Assembly: GCA_002394685.1 (NCBI GenBank)
Contig: DGUP01000066.1
Location: 1 to 5,786, forward strand
Reading direction: 5' to 3'
DNA from: Treponema sp. UBA4307
Lineage (GTDB): Bacteria; Spirochaetota; Spirochaetia; Treponematales; Treponemataceae
Length of the DNA: 5,786 nucleotides
A program made the position numbers and the translations under genes. The notes beneath the pieces are model-generated. The model was not told the DNA's origin. It searched no databases and worked only from the letters and a program-made list of their open reading frames with translations. This document shows, in pieces, positions 1-5,786 of the stretch; positions within the stretch are counted from its first letter, which is position 1; each line of letters starts with the position of its first letter.

Positions 1-807
1 CTTTCCTGGGTTGATATTACAGAAGGAAAAGTCTTTTCCCTGGACAAATTGAATAATAAAAAGATTTTTAAATTCAATCAGCCTGTGGGAGCTGCAGTAC
101 CAGCTGTACAGAATGGAAGTTATGTTCTTGCTGCTATGGACGGTCTTTATCTGCTTGGGGAAGATTTTACTTCTCCCCTGCTTATAAAAAATCTTTCTGA
201 CTATTACAAAAAATACCATCGTTCAAATGATGCAAAAGCTGATCCTGCTGGAAGACTCTGGTTCGGCTCCTGCGTAAATGATGATCATCCTGCAGAAGGA
301 AATCTTTTTTCTATGGAGCCTCCGGTTTCACTGAAAAATATAAGCGGCATAAAAATCAACTGCCGCCAGAAAGAAACAAAAATTTCAAATGGAATGGCCT
401 GGAACAAAGCCCATACAAAATTCTTTTTTTCTGATTCCCTGGAGCATAGTGTTTTTTCATACGACTACGATGAAAAAAGCGGACAAATTTCAAACCGCCA
501 GATTCTTTTTACTGTTACAGATTCTGTTCCGGACGGCATGACCATTGATTCCAATGACAATCTCTGGGTAGCTCTCTGGGGTGGAAAAAGAATTGAAGAA
601 AGAAGTTCAAAAGACGGAAGCCTTATCAGTACAGTTTATGTTGCTGCAGAACACGTTTCTTCATGCACTTTCTATGGCAAAAATTTAGACACTCTTTTTA
701 TCACAAGTTCAGCAATTGGTTTAGATGGAAAATATGACGGCTGTCTATTCACATGCAAAGTTGAGGCTCAAGGCCTTCCCTGCGACAAATGTAATATATC
801 GATTTAA
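1..807 (+). CDS. SMP-30/gluconolactonase/LRE-family protein, 5' end outside the window
   Basis: This frame is open from base 1 to the TAA at 805-807, giving 268 visible residues. The first ones (LSWVDI) match the strand that follows the GEGPxW metal-binding motif of SMP-30 proteins, so the gene starts upstream; a TTG at 49 lies inside the conserved fold and is not the start. Family hallmarks seen, numbered from base 1: RSND at 74-77 followed by DPAGRLWFG (substrate-side Arg and Asn), SNGMAW with the metal-ligand Asn130 (bases 388-390), PDGMTID with the metal-ligand/catalytic Asp178 (532-534), LWVALWGG, and SSCTFYG...LFITSS near the end. The N-terminal metal-ligand Glu is not visible. Members are six-bladed beta-propeller, divalent-metal lactonases acting on sugar acid lactones such as gluconolactone or arabinolactone; the substrate here cannot be assigned. 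The C-terminus carries a CDKC pair. Only 15 bases separate it from the epimerase gene, so co-transcription is likely. Family is sure; exact function is not. Confidence 0.88.
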   Translation, partial: LSWVDITEGKVFSLDKLNNKKIFKFNQPVGAAVPAVQNGSYVLAAMDGLYLLGEDFTSPLLIKNLSDYYKKYHRSNDAKADPAGRLWFGSCVNDDHPAEGNLFSMEPPVSLKNISGIKINCRQKETKISNGMAWNKAHTKFFFSDSLEHSVFSYDYDEKSGQISNRQILFTVTDSVPDGMTIDSNDNLWVALWGGKRIEERSSKDGSLISTVYVAAEHVSSCTFYGKNLDTLFITSSAIGLDGKYDGCLFTCKVEAQGLPCDKCNISI

Positions 808-822
808 TTATGGAGAGAGTTT

Positions 823-1863
823 ATGGCAAAAATTGATTTGAATAATAAAACAATTCTTATAACTGGAGCTGCCGGTTTTATTGGAAGTTTTCTTTGTAAA
901 AGCCTGCTGGAAACTGTTAATGAAATAAAAATAATTGGACTTGATTCTATAACAGATTACTATGATGTTTCCTTAAAGAAATCAAGACTGGAAATGATTA
1001 AATCTCTTAATAAAGATTTTACTTTTTTAAAAGAAGATATTTCTGATAAAAAAAGAATCCTGGAAATTTTCTCTGAATACAAACCTGACATTGTTATAAA
1101 TCTTGCAGCCCAGGCAGGTGTACGTTATTCCATCACAAATCCAGACAGCTACATTAAATCCAACATGGAAGGATTTTTTAATATTCTTGAAGCCTGTCGT
1201 TCTACTCTTGAAAGTTCAAAACCTGTACAGCATCTGGTCTACGCTTCATCTTCAAGTGTTTACGGTTCCAACAAAAAAGTTCCCTACTCTACACAAGATA
1301 AAGTTGATAACCCGGTTTCGCTCTATGCAGCAACAAAAAAATCCAATGAACTCTTTGCACACGCATACTCTCAGCTTTTCAAAATTCCATCAACTGGCTT
1401 AAGATTTTTTACAGTCTACGGACCCATGGGCAGACCGGACATGGCATATTTTAAATTCACGGACAAACTGATAAAAGGCCAGCCCATTCAAATTTATAAT
1501 ATGGGAGATATGTGGAGGGATTTTACTTACATTGACGATATTGTTTCCGGCATTGTTAACGTAATGAAAAAATCTCCTGAAGAAACAGAAGACGGAGCTC
1601 CATACAAAATCTACAATATTGGAAACAGTAAACCTGAAAGCCTGATGAACTTTATTGAGATTCTTGAAAACTGTTTGATAAAAGAAAAACTAATTTCAGG
1701 CCCGGGAAAAAAAGAACTCCTTCCTATGCAGGCCGGAGATGTTTATAAAACTTATGCAGATATAAGTGATCTTGAAAAAGATTTCGGATTTAAACCGGCC
1801 ACAAATCTGGAAACAGGTCTTTCCAAATTTGCAGCCTGGTATAAAGACTTTTACAAAAAGTAA
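823..1863 (+). CDS. UDP-glucuronate 4-epimerase (extended SDR family)
   Basis: A complete 346-residue protein, the usual length for this enzyme, which interconverts UDP-glucuronate and UDP-galacturonate with bound NAD+ to supply galacturonate for surface polysaccharide. Seen in order: Rossmann motif TGAAGFIG at 14-21, acidic Asp41 at the end of the second strand for the NAD ribose, NLAAQAGVRYS at 93-103, a Ser run at 142-145 before VYG, catalytic YxxxK as Tyr168 and Lys172 (YAATK), then LRFFTVYGPMGRPDMA (193-208) and RDFTYIDD (232-239). The VYGPxGRPDMA and RDFTYIDD blocks are typical of the CapI/LspL/plant GAE group and separate it from GalE and RmlB. There is no N-terminal membrane segment, so it is probably cytoplasmic. 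The ATG is preceded by GGAGAG at 812-817 with a 5-base gap, which fixes the start. It probably shares a transcript with the lactonase-like gene upstream. Its stop faces the stop of the pyrophosphatase gene across one base. Confidence 0.93.
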   Translation: MAKIDLNNKTILITGAAGFIGSFLCKSLLETVNEIKIIGLDSITDYYDVSLKKSRLEMIKSLNKDFTFLKEDISDKKRILEIFSEYKPDIVINLAAQAGVRYSITNPDSYIKSNMEGFFNILEACRSTLESSKPVQHLVYASSSSVYGSNKKVPYSTQDKVDNPVSLYAATKKSNELFAHAYSQLFKIPSTGLRFFTVYGPMGRPDMAYFKFTDKLIKGQPIQIYNMGDMWRDFTYIDDIVSGIVNVMKKSPEETEDGAPYKIYNIGNSKPESLMNFIEILENCLIKEKLISGPGKKELLPMQAGDVYKTYADISDLEKDFGFKPATNLETGLSKFAAWYKDFYKK

Positions 1864-1864
1864 T

Positions 1865-3517
1865 TTATTCCGAATAAGAAGAAACAAGTTCTGACAAAAG
1901 AGGAATGAGCTGTTTCTTGCGGGAAACAACATCCTTAAGGAAATAAATGTGATCATCCCTCTTAGGGAAAGTTAAAATTGATTCGAACTTTGAATCCGCA
2001 GAAATAAACATTACGGAACTTAAAGTTGTAATATCTGTAACAAGCAGGGCTGAGAAATATGAGCCGGTCTGCATCTTGAGAGAATCCAGTTCATCAAAAA
2101 ATTCTTTTTTGCGGCTCAGAACTTCATTAGTTGAATCAACTTCAATCTGACTCACAGTATATTTTATTTTGCCTTCAGAATATTCTTTCATATCCTGATG
2201 AACAACTTCACTTGCGGAACGGTCACCAATGTGGCTGCCGCTCTTAATAATATCGTTGCCCAGTTCCTTAATATCAAGGTCAGTGATACTGCTGAGATAA
2301 TCAGCTGTCTGAATATCATAAGCAGTTGTTGTACTTGATTGAAGAATCAGAGTATCACTTAAAATTCCACAGAGCAGAATTGATGCAATATCCTTTGGAA
2401 TTGAAATATGATTTTCAATATAAAGATTTGTGATGATTGTACTTGTGGAACCAACCGGCTTATTAATAAAATTAATGGGGTATCTGGTAGAAAATGTTGA
2501 AATCTTATGATGATCAATAATCTCCCGGATTGTATAATGCTCAATTCCTTCAACAGCCTGCTGAGGCTCATTGTGATCCACAAGAATTATTTCGATATTT
2601 GCATCGTGAACCAGATCATTTTCACCAATAATTCCAATCACCTTGAAATTATCATCTACAACCGGAAGACAGCGGGAAGGACTTTTTGCCAGGAGAGGAC
2701 GCACTTTCTGAATAGTGTCATTTGCATGAACCGGCTGAATCTCCTTATCTGCCATTGCACTTACGGGAGATGAATATTCAATCAGAAGAGCTGTTGTAGT
2801 TGTAGTGTCGTGGCTTGAAAGAATTGAAACCTGATTCTTTTTTGCCAGTTCCCTCAGTTCTTTTGAAACCAGATAATCATTTGTAACAACCAGAGCCTTA
2901 ACTCTGGCTTCAACGCATATACGCTGCAAGTCAGAACGGTCTCCTGTAATCACAATAAGATTTTCACTTTCATGTTCCTTAAGAAGTTTCTGGAATGTGG
3001 TTACGGAATCATCTCCAATCATAATGCGGCAGTTAAAGTATTCATCTGAATTAAACTCAACTACTGGAGCCGCATTCAAGGTTTTGGCAATAAGACTTAC
3101 TGAAGAAATAAAATTGTTTCCCCCCTTTGGATTCAGCAGCTTGTATGAATTAAGGGCAAAGGCATTAACATTCAAAAGTCCCTGGTAGGTTCCATCAATA
3201 TTAACAATAGGAAGTACAGGGGCATTTGTGCTGATCATTTTATCAACTGCCTTCCAGAGAGAAACATCCTCTTTTACGGAAACATAATTTTCATTCATAT
3301 AATACTTGGTCTTTGGAACAAGATCAGGTATGTATTCAGGACGTTCTACCTTAAAACGGTTAAAAATGTATTCGGTTTGAGGATTTAAGTGACCACAACG
3401 GGCAGCTACATATTCCGGCTGTCCCATAAGCTGTTTTAATTTTGCATAGGCCGTAGCGGCAACGATGGCATCTGTGTCCGGATTTCTGTGTCCAATAATA
3501 TAAACGGTTTTAGTCAT
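1865..3517 (-). CDS. Family II (DHH/DHHA2) manganese-dependent inorganic pyrophosphatase with CBS-DRTGG-CBS insert
   Basis: A complete 550-residue protein that hydrolyses PPi to two phosphates in the cytoplasm. The DHH domain begins with GHRNPDTDA (metal ligands His10, Asp14, Asp16) and is split by a regulatory insert: CBS1 at about 72-125, a DRTGG-like domain at about 130-245 and CBS2 at about 251-305. The DHH domain resumes with LVDHNE (Asp314), IDHHK (His336, His337), KPVGSTST and GILSDT (Asp388). The DHHA2 domain follows, with Lys444 in DMKEY and the SRKK motif at 532-535. Spacings Asp314-His336, His337-Asp388 and Asp388-Lys444 (22, 51 and 56) equal those recalled for the compact B. subtilis enzyme, so the catalytic site looks intact. 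Characterised relatives with this insert are inhibited by AMP/ADP and activated by ATP or diadenosine polyphosphates; the same control here is inference. The ATG (3515-3517) has a modest AGGT ribosome site six bases upstream and a good promoter at 3549-3577. It is transcribed away from galK. Confidence 0.93.
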   Translation of the reverse strand: MTKTVYIIGHRNPDTDAIVAATAYAKLKQLMGQPEYVAARCGHLNPQTEYIFNRFKVERPEYIPDLVPKTKYYMNENYVSVKEDVSLWKAVDKMISTNAPVLPIVNIDGTYQGLLNVNAFALNSYKLLNPKGGNNFISSVSLIAKTLNAAPVVEFNSDEYFNCRIMIGDDSVTTFQKLLKEHESENLIVITGDRSDLQRICVEARVKALVVTNDYLVSKELRELAKKNQVSILSSHDTTTTTALLIEYSSPVSAMADKEIQPVHANDTIQKVRPLLAKSPSRCLPVVDDNFKVIGIIGENDLVHDANIEIILVDHNEPQQAVEGIEHYTIREIIDHHKISTFSTRYPINFINKPVGSTSTIITNLYIENHISIPKDIASILLCGILSDTLILQSSTTTAYDIQTADYLSSITDLDIKELGNDIIKSGSHIGDRSASEVVHQDMKEYSEGKIKYTVSQIEVDSTNEVLSRKKEFFDELDSLKMQTGSYFSALLVTDITTLSSVMFISADSKFESILTFPKRDDHIYFLKDVVSRKKQLIPLLSELVSSYSE

Positions 3518-3548
3518 TGAATTACCTGTAAAAAAAATTATCTTTGTT

Positions 3549-3577
3549 ATTGTACAACTGATTTAATATCGGTGCAA
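3549..3577 (-). promoter_or_regulatory. Sigma-70-type promoter for the pyrophosphatase gene
   Basis: Read on the minus strand, the -35 is TTGCAC (3572-3577), the spacer is exactly 17 bases (3555-3571) and the -10 is TACAAT (3549-3554, five of six to consensus). Transcription would start near 3542, leaving a leader of about 25 bases that includes an eight-T run and the AGGT ribosome site. Position, orientation and spacing all fit the gene at 1865-3517. Predicted from sequence only. Confidence 0.7.
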
Positions 3578-3603
3578 TCGGGACAAAAAAGCAGTTAAAA
3601 TCA

Positions 3604-3627
3604 ACACGTGTCACTTTACAGTTGACA
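3604..3627. promoter_or_regulatory. Candidate operator: inverted repeat TGTCA-N9-TGACA next to palindrome ACACGTGT, at the galK -35
   Basis: A perfect 8-base palindrome ACACGTGT lies at 3604-3611. It overlaps the left arm of an inverted repeat, TGTCA at 3609-3613 and TGACA at 3623-3627. The right arm is part of the galK -35 hexamer TTGACA (3622-3627). A repressor bound here could block RNA polymerase at galK. The arms are short, and one arm is partly explained by the -35 consensus itself, so chance is a real possibility. No regulator gene is in the window. Confidence 0.3.
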
Positions 3628-3651
3628 AAAGGGGTGTTAAAATCTCATTAT
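3622..3651 (+). promoter_or_regulatory. Sigma-70-type promoter for galK
   Basis: A perfect -35 TTGACA lies at 3622-3627, followed by an 18-base spacer and a -10 CATTAT at 3646-3651 (four of six to consensus). Transcription would start near 3658, giving a leader of about 26 bases before the galK ATG, with AGGGG (3671-3675) as ribosome site. It is divergent from the pyrophosphatase promoter; the two -35 elements are about 45 bases apart, so the promoters do not overlap. Predicted from sequence only. Confidence 0.65.
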
Positions 3652-3683
3652 TAAGTAAATTAATTTTATCAGGGGCATTCATT

Positions 3684-4883
3684 ATGAATTCACTTACAAG
3701 TAAGGAATATGATCCAAAGGATCTTCCAGCAGCTTTTATCAAAGTTTATGGAGAAAGTCAGGAAAAAATCAATCTTTTTTCTTCACCAGCCAGAATTAAT
3801 ATTATTGGTGAACACATAGACTACAACGGTGGAAAAGTATTCCCGGCCGCAATCAATAAGTATCTCTATGTGGCAATCAGAAAAAGAAAGGATACAAAAA
3901 TCATTTACAACGACATCCGCTTTCCAGGAACTTTTGAATTTGATGTAAATGACAATTTTGTTTATGACAAGGAAAATAATTATGCCAACTATTTGAACGG
4001 CATTCTTTCCCAGCTTAAGGCAAAGGGATATAAGTTTGACTGCGGATTTGAAATTCTTATGGTTTCAAATATTCCTGCCGGCGGAGGAATTTCTTCTTCT
4101 TCAGCACTGGAATGTGGTTTTGCCTATGCAGTAAGTGAAACTTTCGGATTTAACCTTGACCGCATTACAATTGCAAAGTTAGGTCAGATGAGTGAACATA
4201 ATTTTATGAATGTTAACTGCGGAATTATGGATCAGTTTATCATTGCAACTGGAAAGAAAAATTCTGCAACTCTTCTGGACTGTAACACTCTGGAATACGA
4301 GTACGCCCCTCTGGAACTGGGAGACTACAAATTCGTTGTAATGAATACAAATAAGAAACGCCGTCTGGCAGATTCAAAATACAACGAACGCAGAAGCCAG
4401 TGTGAGGCAGCTCTTAAGATTCTTCAGGATGGTGGTGTTAAAATTGAAGCCCTGTGTCAGCTTACACCTGCAAAGTGGGAAGAAGTAAAATCTCTGATTA
4501 AGGATGAAACCCTCTTAAAGAGAGCAAATCACTGTATTTATGAAAACCAGAGAGTTCTTTCAGCAGTTCAGGCTTTGAAAGCAGGTAATCTTGCAGAACT
4601 GGGCCAGCTGCTCAACCAGAGTCATGCATCCCTTAAAAATGATTATGAAGTTACAGGTATTGAACTTGATACACTTGCAGAAACTGCACAGAAACAGGAA
4701 GGCTGTCTTGGAGCCCGTATGACAGGTGCAGGTTTTGGAGGATGTGGAATTGCCCTGGTTCACAAAGACAATCTGGAAGCCTTTGTAGAAAATGTCCAGA
4801 AAGAATACACAGCAAAAATTGGTTATGAAGCCGGATTCTTTGCCTGCGATAGTGGTGACGGAGTTGCCTGGTACAAGGACTAA
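3684..4883 (+). CDS. galK: Galactokinase
   Basis: A complete 399-residue GHMP-superfamily kinase, the normal length, phosphorylating alpha-D-galactose at C1 with ATP as the first committed step of the Leloir pathway in the cytoplasm. Seen in order: galactokinase signature ARINIIGEHIDYNGG at 36-50 with catalytic-site Arg37 and the galactose-binding EHxDY; ATP-binding GHMP motif IPAGGGISSSSALE at 130-143; CGIMDQF at 179-185 with the catalytic base Asp183; NQSHASLKNDYEVT at 311-324, typical of galactokinases; and motif 3 GARMTGAGFGGC at 343-354. The EHxDY signature and NQSH block favour galactokinase over mevalonate or homoserine kinase; an N-acetylgalactosamine kinase is less likely. The ATG follows AGGGG at 3671-3675 with an 8-base gap and its own promoter. 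The gene ends just before an intrinsic terminator, so it is probably monocistronic. No galT, galE or galM lies beside it in this window. Confidence 0.96.
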   Translation: MNSLTSKEYDPKDLPAAFIKVYGESQEKINLFSSPARINIIGEHIDYNGGKVFPAAINKYLYVAIRKRKDTKIIYNDIRFPGTFEFDVNDNFVYDKENNYANYLNGILSQLKAKGYKFDCGFEILMVSNIPAGGGISSSSALECGFAYAVSETFGFNLDRITIAKLGQMSEHNFMNVNCGIMDQFIIATGKKNSATLLDCNTLEYEYAPLELGDYKFVVMNTNKKRRLADSKYNERRSQCEAALKILQDGGVKIEALCQLTPAKWEEVKSLIKDETLLKRANHCIYENQRVLSAVQALKAGNLAELGQLLNQSHASLKNDYEVTGIELDTLAETAQKQEGCLGARMTGAGFGGCGIALVHKDNLEAFVENVQKEYTAKIGYEAGFFACDSGDGVAWYKD

Positions 4884-4894
4884 TTAGAAAAGAT

Positions 4895-4940
4895 AAAAGC
4901 AGTTTCTGCCTGTGAAAGCAAACAGAAACTGCTTTTTTTT
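4895..4940 (+). terminator. Intrinsic terminator of galK, probably bidirectional
   Basis: The left arm at 4895-4908 (AAAAGCAGTTTCTG) pairs perfectly with 4923-4936 (CAGAAACTGCTTTT) across a 14-base loop. The core GCAGTTTCTG forms a 10-bp stem, and the T run at 4933-4940 supplies the 3' U tract. It starts 11 bases after the galK stop. On the minus strand the same hairpin begins just after the stop of the DUF6273-like gene and is followed by TTTTATCTTTT, so it can plausibly end that transcript too, with a weaker U tract. Confidence 0.9.
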
Positions 4941-4941
4941 A

Positions 4942-5786
4942 TTAATTGTTTATATTAATTACAATAGCAGGAACAAGACCAATCTGATAATTTGTTGTTT
5001 CTGTTACACCGGATCCACCATTTTTATTTACGCACCATATTCTGTGTGCCCCTTCCCGCTCATCATATTTACGGAGCCACCAGATTCCCCCTTCAGATCC
5101 TGATACAGGAGTAACATCAAGCTGATTTGCCAGAGCATAATCAGATGGTCTGCGGACATAAACTTCATTTGCCTGGTAACTGAGTCCAGAAAGATCTTCA
5201 GGTGCAGCAAGGAAAACTTTATTATCAGCATCATAAATTCTAATTGTTTCAAGAAGATTTGATGAATTAGTTGTAAAAGCTTCTGCCTTGAAATCATTGT
5301 TTAAAAAATCCCGGGCTAAAGATTCACTAAAAAGTGTTTTTTTGTCTTCTGAAGAAAAACGACAGCTGTTAACAATTTTTTCTGCCAGAAGAAGTGTTCC
5401 TTTTCCGTTATAATCATTGCTTAGGGCACGCCATACAAGAGGTTCTACCTTAAAGAACTTCTGACTGTGATTAGACTTTAAATTTGCACTTTCACCGTTT
5501 GAATATTTGTAACCCTTGCTGTATGCATTTTCTTCCGCCTTCTTGTAGAAGTAACCGTCACTGCCAAGATAGTATCCTTTATAGAGAGGAATAGGGCTGT
5601 AACTGTTGTCAGCAAGACTGCTTACAGTCTGGGGATACTGACCAAACTCATAGTAAGTGCTGCCGGAAACGCTTCCTTCATACCCCTCAAGACGTTTAGG
5701 TTCTTCTGAAGGCTTAGCATCTTTTGCGGCTACATAATATGGAACTTTGATTTCTTTTGTAAAAGAGAAATTGTCAAATGTTGTGG
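4942..5786 (-). CDS. DUF6273-like protein, C-terminal 280 residues; 5' end outside the window
   Basis: The minus-strand frame is open from the right edge to the stop at 4942-4944, with no start codon needed inside the window. It reads as a real protein, not a shadow frame. Blocks in order from the N-terminal side: FGQYPQT (5626-5646), KGYYLGSDGYFYKK (in 5539-5580), FKVEPLVWRALS (5419-5454), LLLAEKIV (5371-5394), LARDFLNNDF (5290-5319), VRRPSDYAL (in 5128-5157), WWLR (5071-5082), and a closing GLVPAIVI (4957-4980). This order (YPQ, 'VEPIxWRVLS', 'LLxxxxI', 'LRxWLNxxF', 'WWLRS', 'VRPAL') is what I know of the DUF6273 family, common in Firmicutes and host-associated treponemes and of unknown function, often on secreted or lipid-anchored proteins. 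No signal peptide can be seen because the start is missing, and there is no membrane segment in the visible part. The family match is from recall of the motif pattern; function is unknown. It shares a terminator with galK. Confidence 0.8.
   Translation of the reverse strand, partial: TTFDNFSFTKEIKVPYYVAAKDAKPSEEPKRLEGYEGSVSGSTYYEFGQYPQTVSSLADNSYSPIPLYKGYYLGSDGYFYKKAEENAYSKGYKYSNGESANLKSNHSQKFFKVEPLVWRALSNDYNGKGTLLLAEKIVNSCRFSSEDKKTLFSESLARDFLNNDFKAEAFTTNSSNLLETIRIYDADNKVFLAAPEDLSGLSYQANEVYVRRPSDYALANQLDVTPVSGSEGGIWWLRKYDEREGAHRIWCVNKNGGSGVTETTNYQIGLVPAIVININN

Noticed and set aside
49..807. Complete 252-residue gene starting at the TTG at 49
   Set aside because: The same frame stays open to base 1 and the upstream residues (WVDI) fit the SMP-30 fold; the TTG is internal and has no ribosome site at proper spacing.
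1103..1402. 99-codon plus-strand open frame
   Set aside because: Lies wholly inside the epimerase gene in another frame, with no ribosome site and no recognisable protein; a shadow.
1911..1928. Hairpin TGTTTC-N6-GAAACA inside the 3' end of the pyrophosphatase gene
   Set aside because: Only six base pairs, within coding sequence and without a U run in either direction; not supported as a terminator.
1696..1956. 86-codon minus-strand open frame
   Set aside because: Overlaps the ends of the epimerase and pyrophosphatase genes in a different frame; composition unlike a real protein.
2359..3188. Three short open frames inside the pyrophosphatase gene (2359-2583 minus, 2507-2773 plus, 2997-3188 plus)
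   Set aside because: All are contained in a gene with intact catalytic motifs and show no family resemblance or start signals.
3657..3666. Palindrome AAATTAATTT near the predicted galK transcription start
   Set aside because: Made only of A and T in an AT-rich leader, so readily expected by chance.
4560..4763. 67-codon minus-strand open frame with several Cys
   Set aside because: Antisense shadow of the conserved C-terminal half of galK.
4912..5297. Open frames at 4912-5103 (+) and 5028-5297 (-)
   Set aside because: The first begins in the terminator loop. Both overlap the DUF6273-like gene in other frames, while that gene's own frame carries the family motifs.

Overview
The window looks like ordinary chromosomal DNA from a host-associated spirochaete of the genus Treponema (gut or rumen type). 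This is an inference. It rests on the AT-rich base composition judged by eye, the style of the proteins (a CBS/DRTGG-type pyrophosphatase, a galactokinase and a DUF6273-like protein of the 'YYLG..GYFY' type) and strong AGG/GGAG ribosome-binding sites. No rRNA, tRNA, CRISPR array, insertion sequence, prophage gene or attachment site was seen.

Layout: (1) 1-807 (+) is the 3' part of an SMP-30/gluconolactonase-family gene whose true start lies before the window. (2) 823-1863 (+) is a complete UDP-glucuronate 4-epimerase gene, 15 bases downstream and probably in the same transcript. (3) 1865-3517 (-) is a complete family II (DHH) inorganic pyrophosphatase with a CBS-DRTGG-CBS regulatory insert, convergent with the epimerase with one base between the stop codons. 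(4) 3518-3683 is a divergent control region with one good sigma-70-type promoter facing each way and a small inverted repeat at the galK -35. (5) 3684-4883 (+) is a complete galactokinase gene (galK). (6) 4895-4940 is a strong intrinsic terminator that probably works in both directions. (7) 4942-5786 (-) is the C-terminal 280 codons of a DUF6273-like protein whose 5' end lies beyond the right edge; it has no start codon in the window and is easy to overlook.

The theme is sugar and nucleotide-sugar metabolism. A sugar-acid lactonase-like protein sits with an enzyme that makes UDP-galacturonate. Galactokinase makes galactose-1-phosphate. The pyrophosphatase removes the PPi released when NDP-sugars are formed and is probably tuned by adenine nucleotides. 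No galT, galE or UTP-sugar uridylyltransferase is present here, so the link between galK and the rest of the Leloir pathway cannot be judged. I found no convincing undescribed system. The items most worth a second look are the DUF6273-like protein, the atypical nucleotide-binding motifs in the CBS domains, and the divergent control region.
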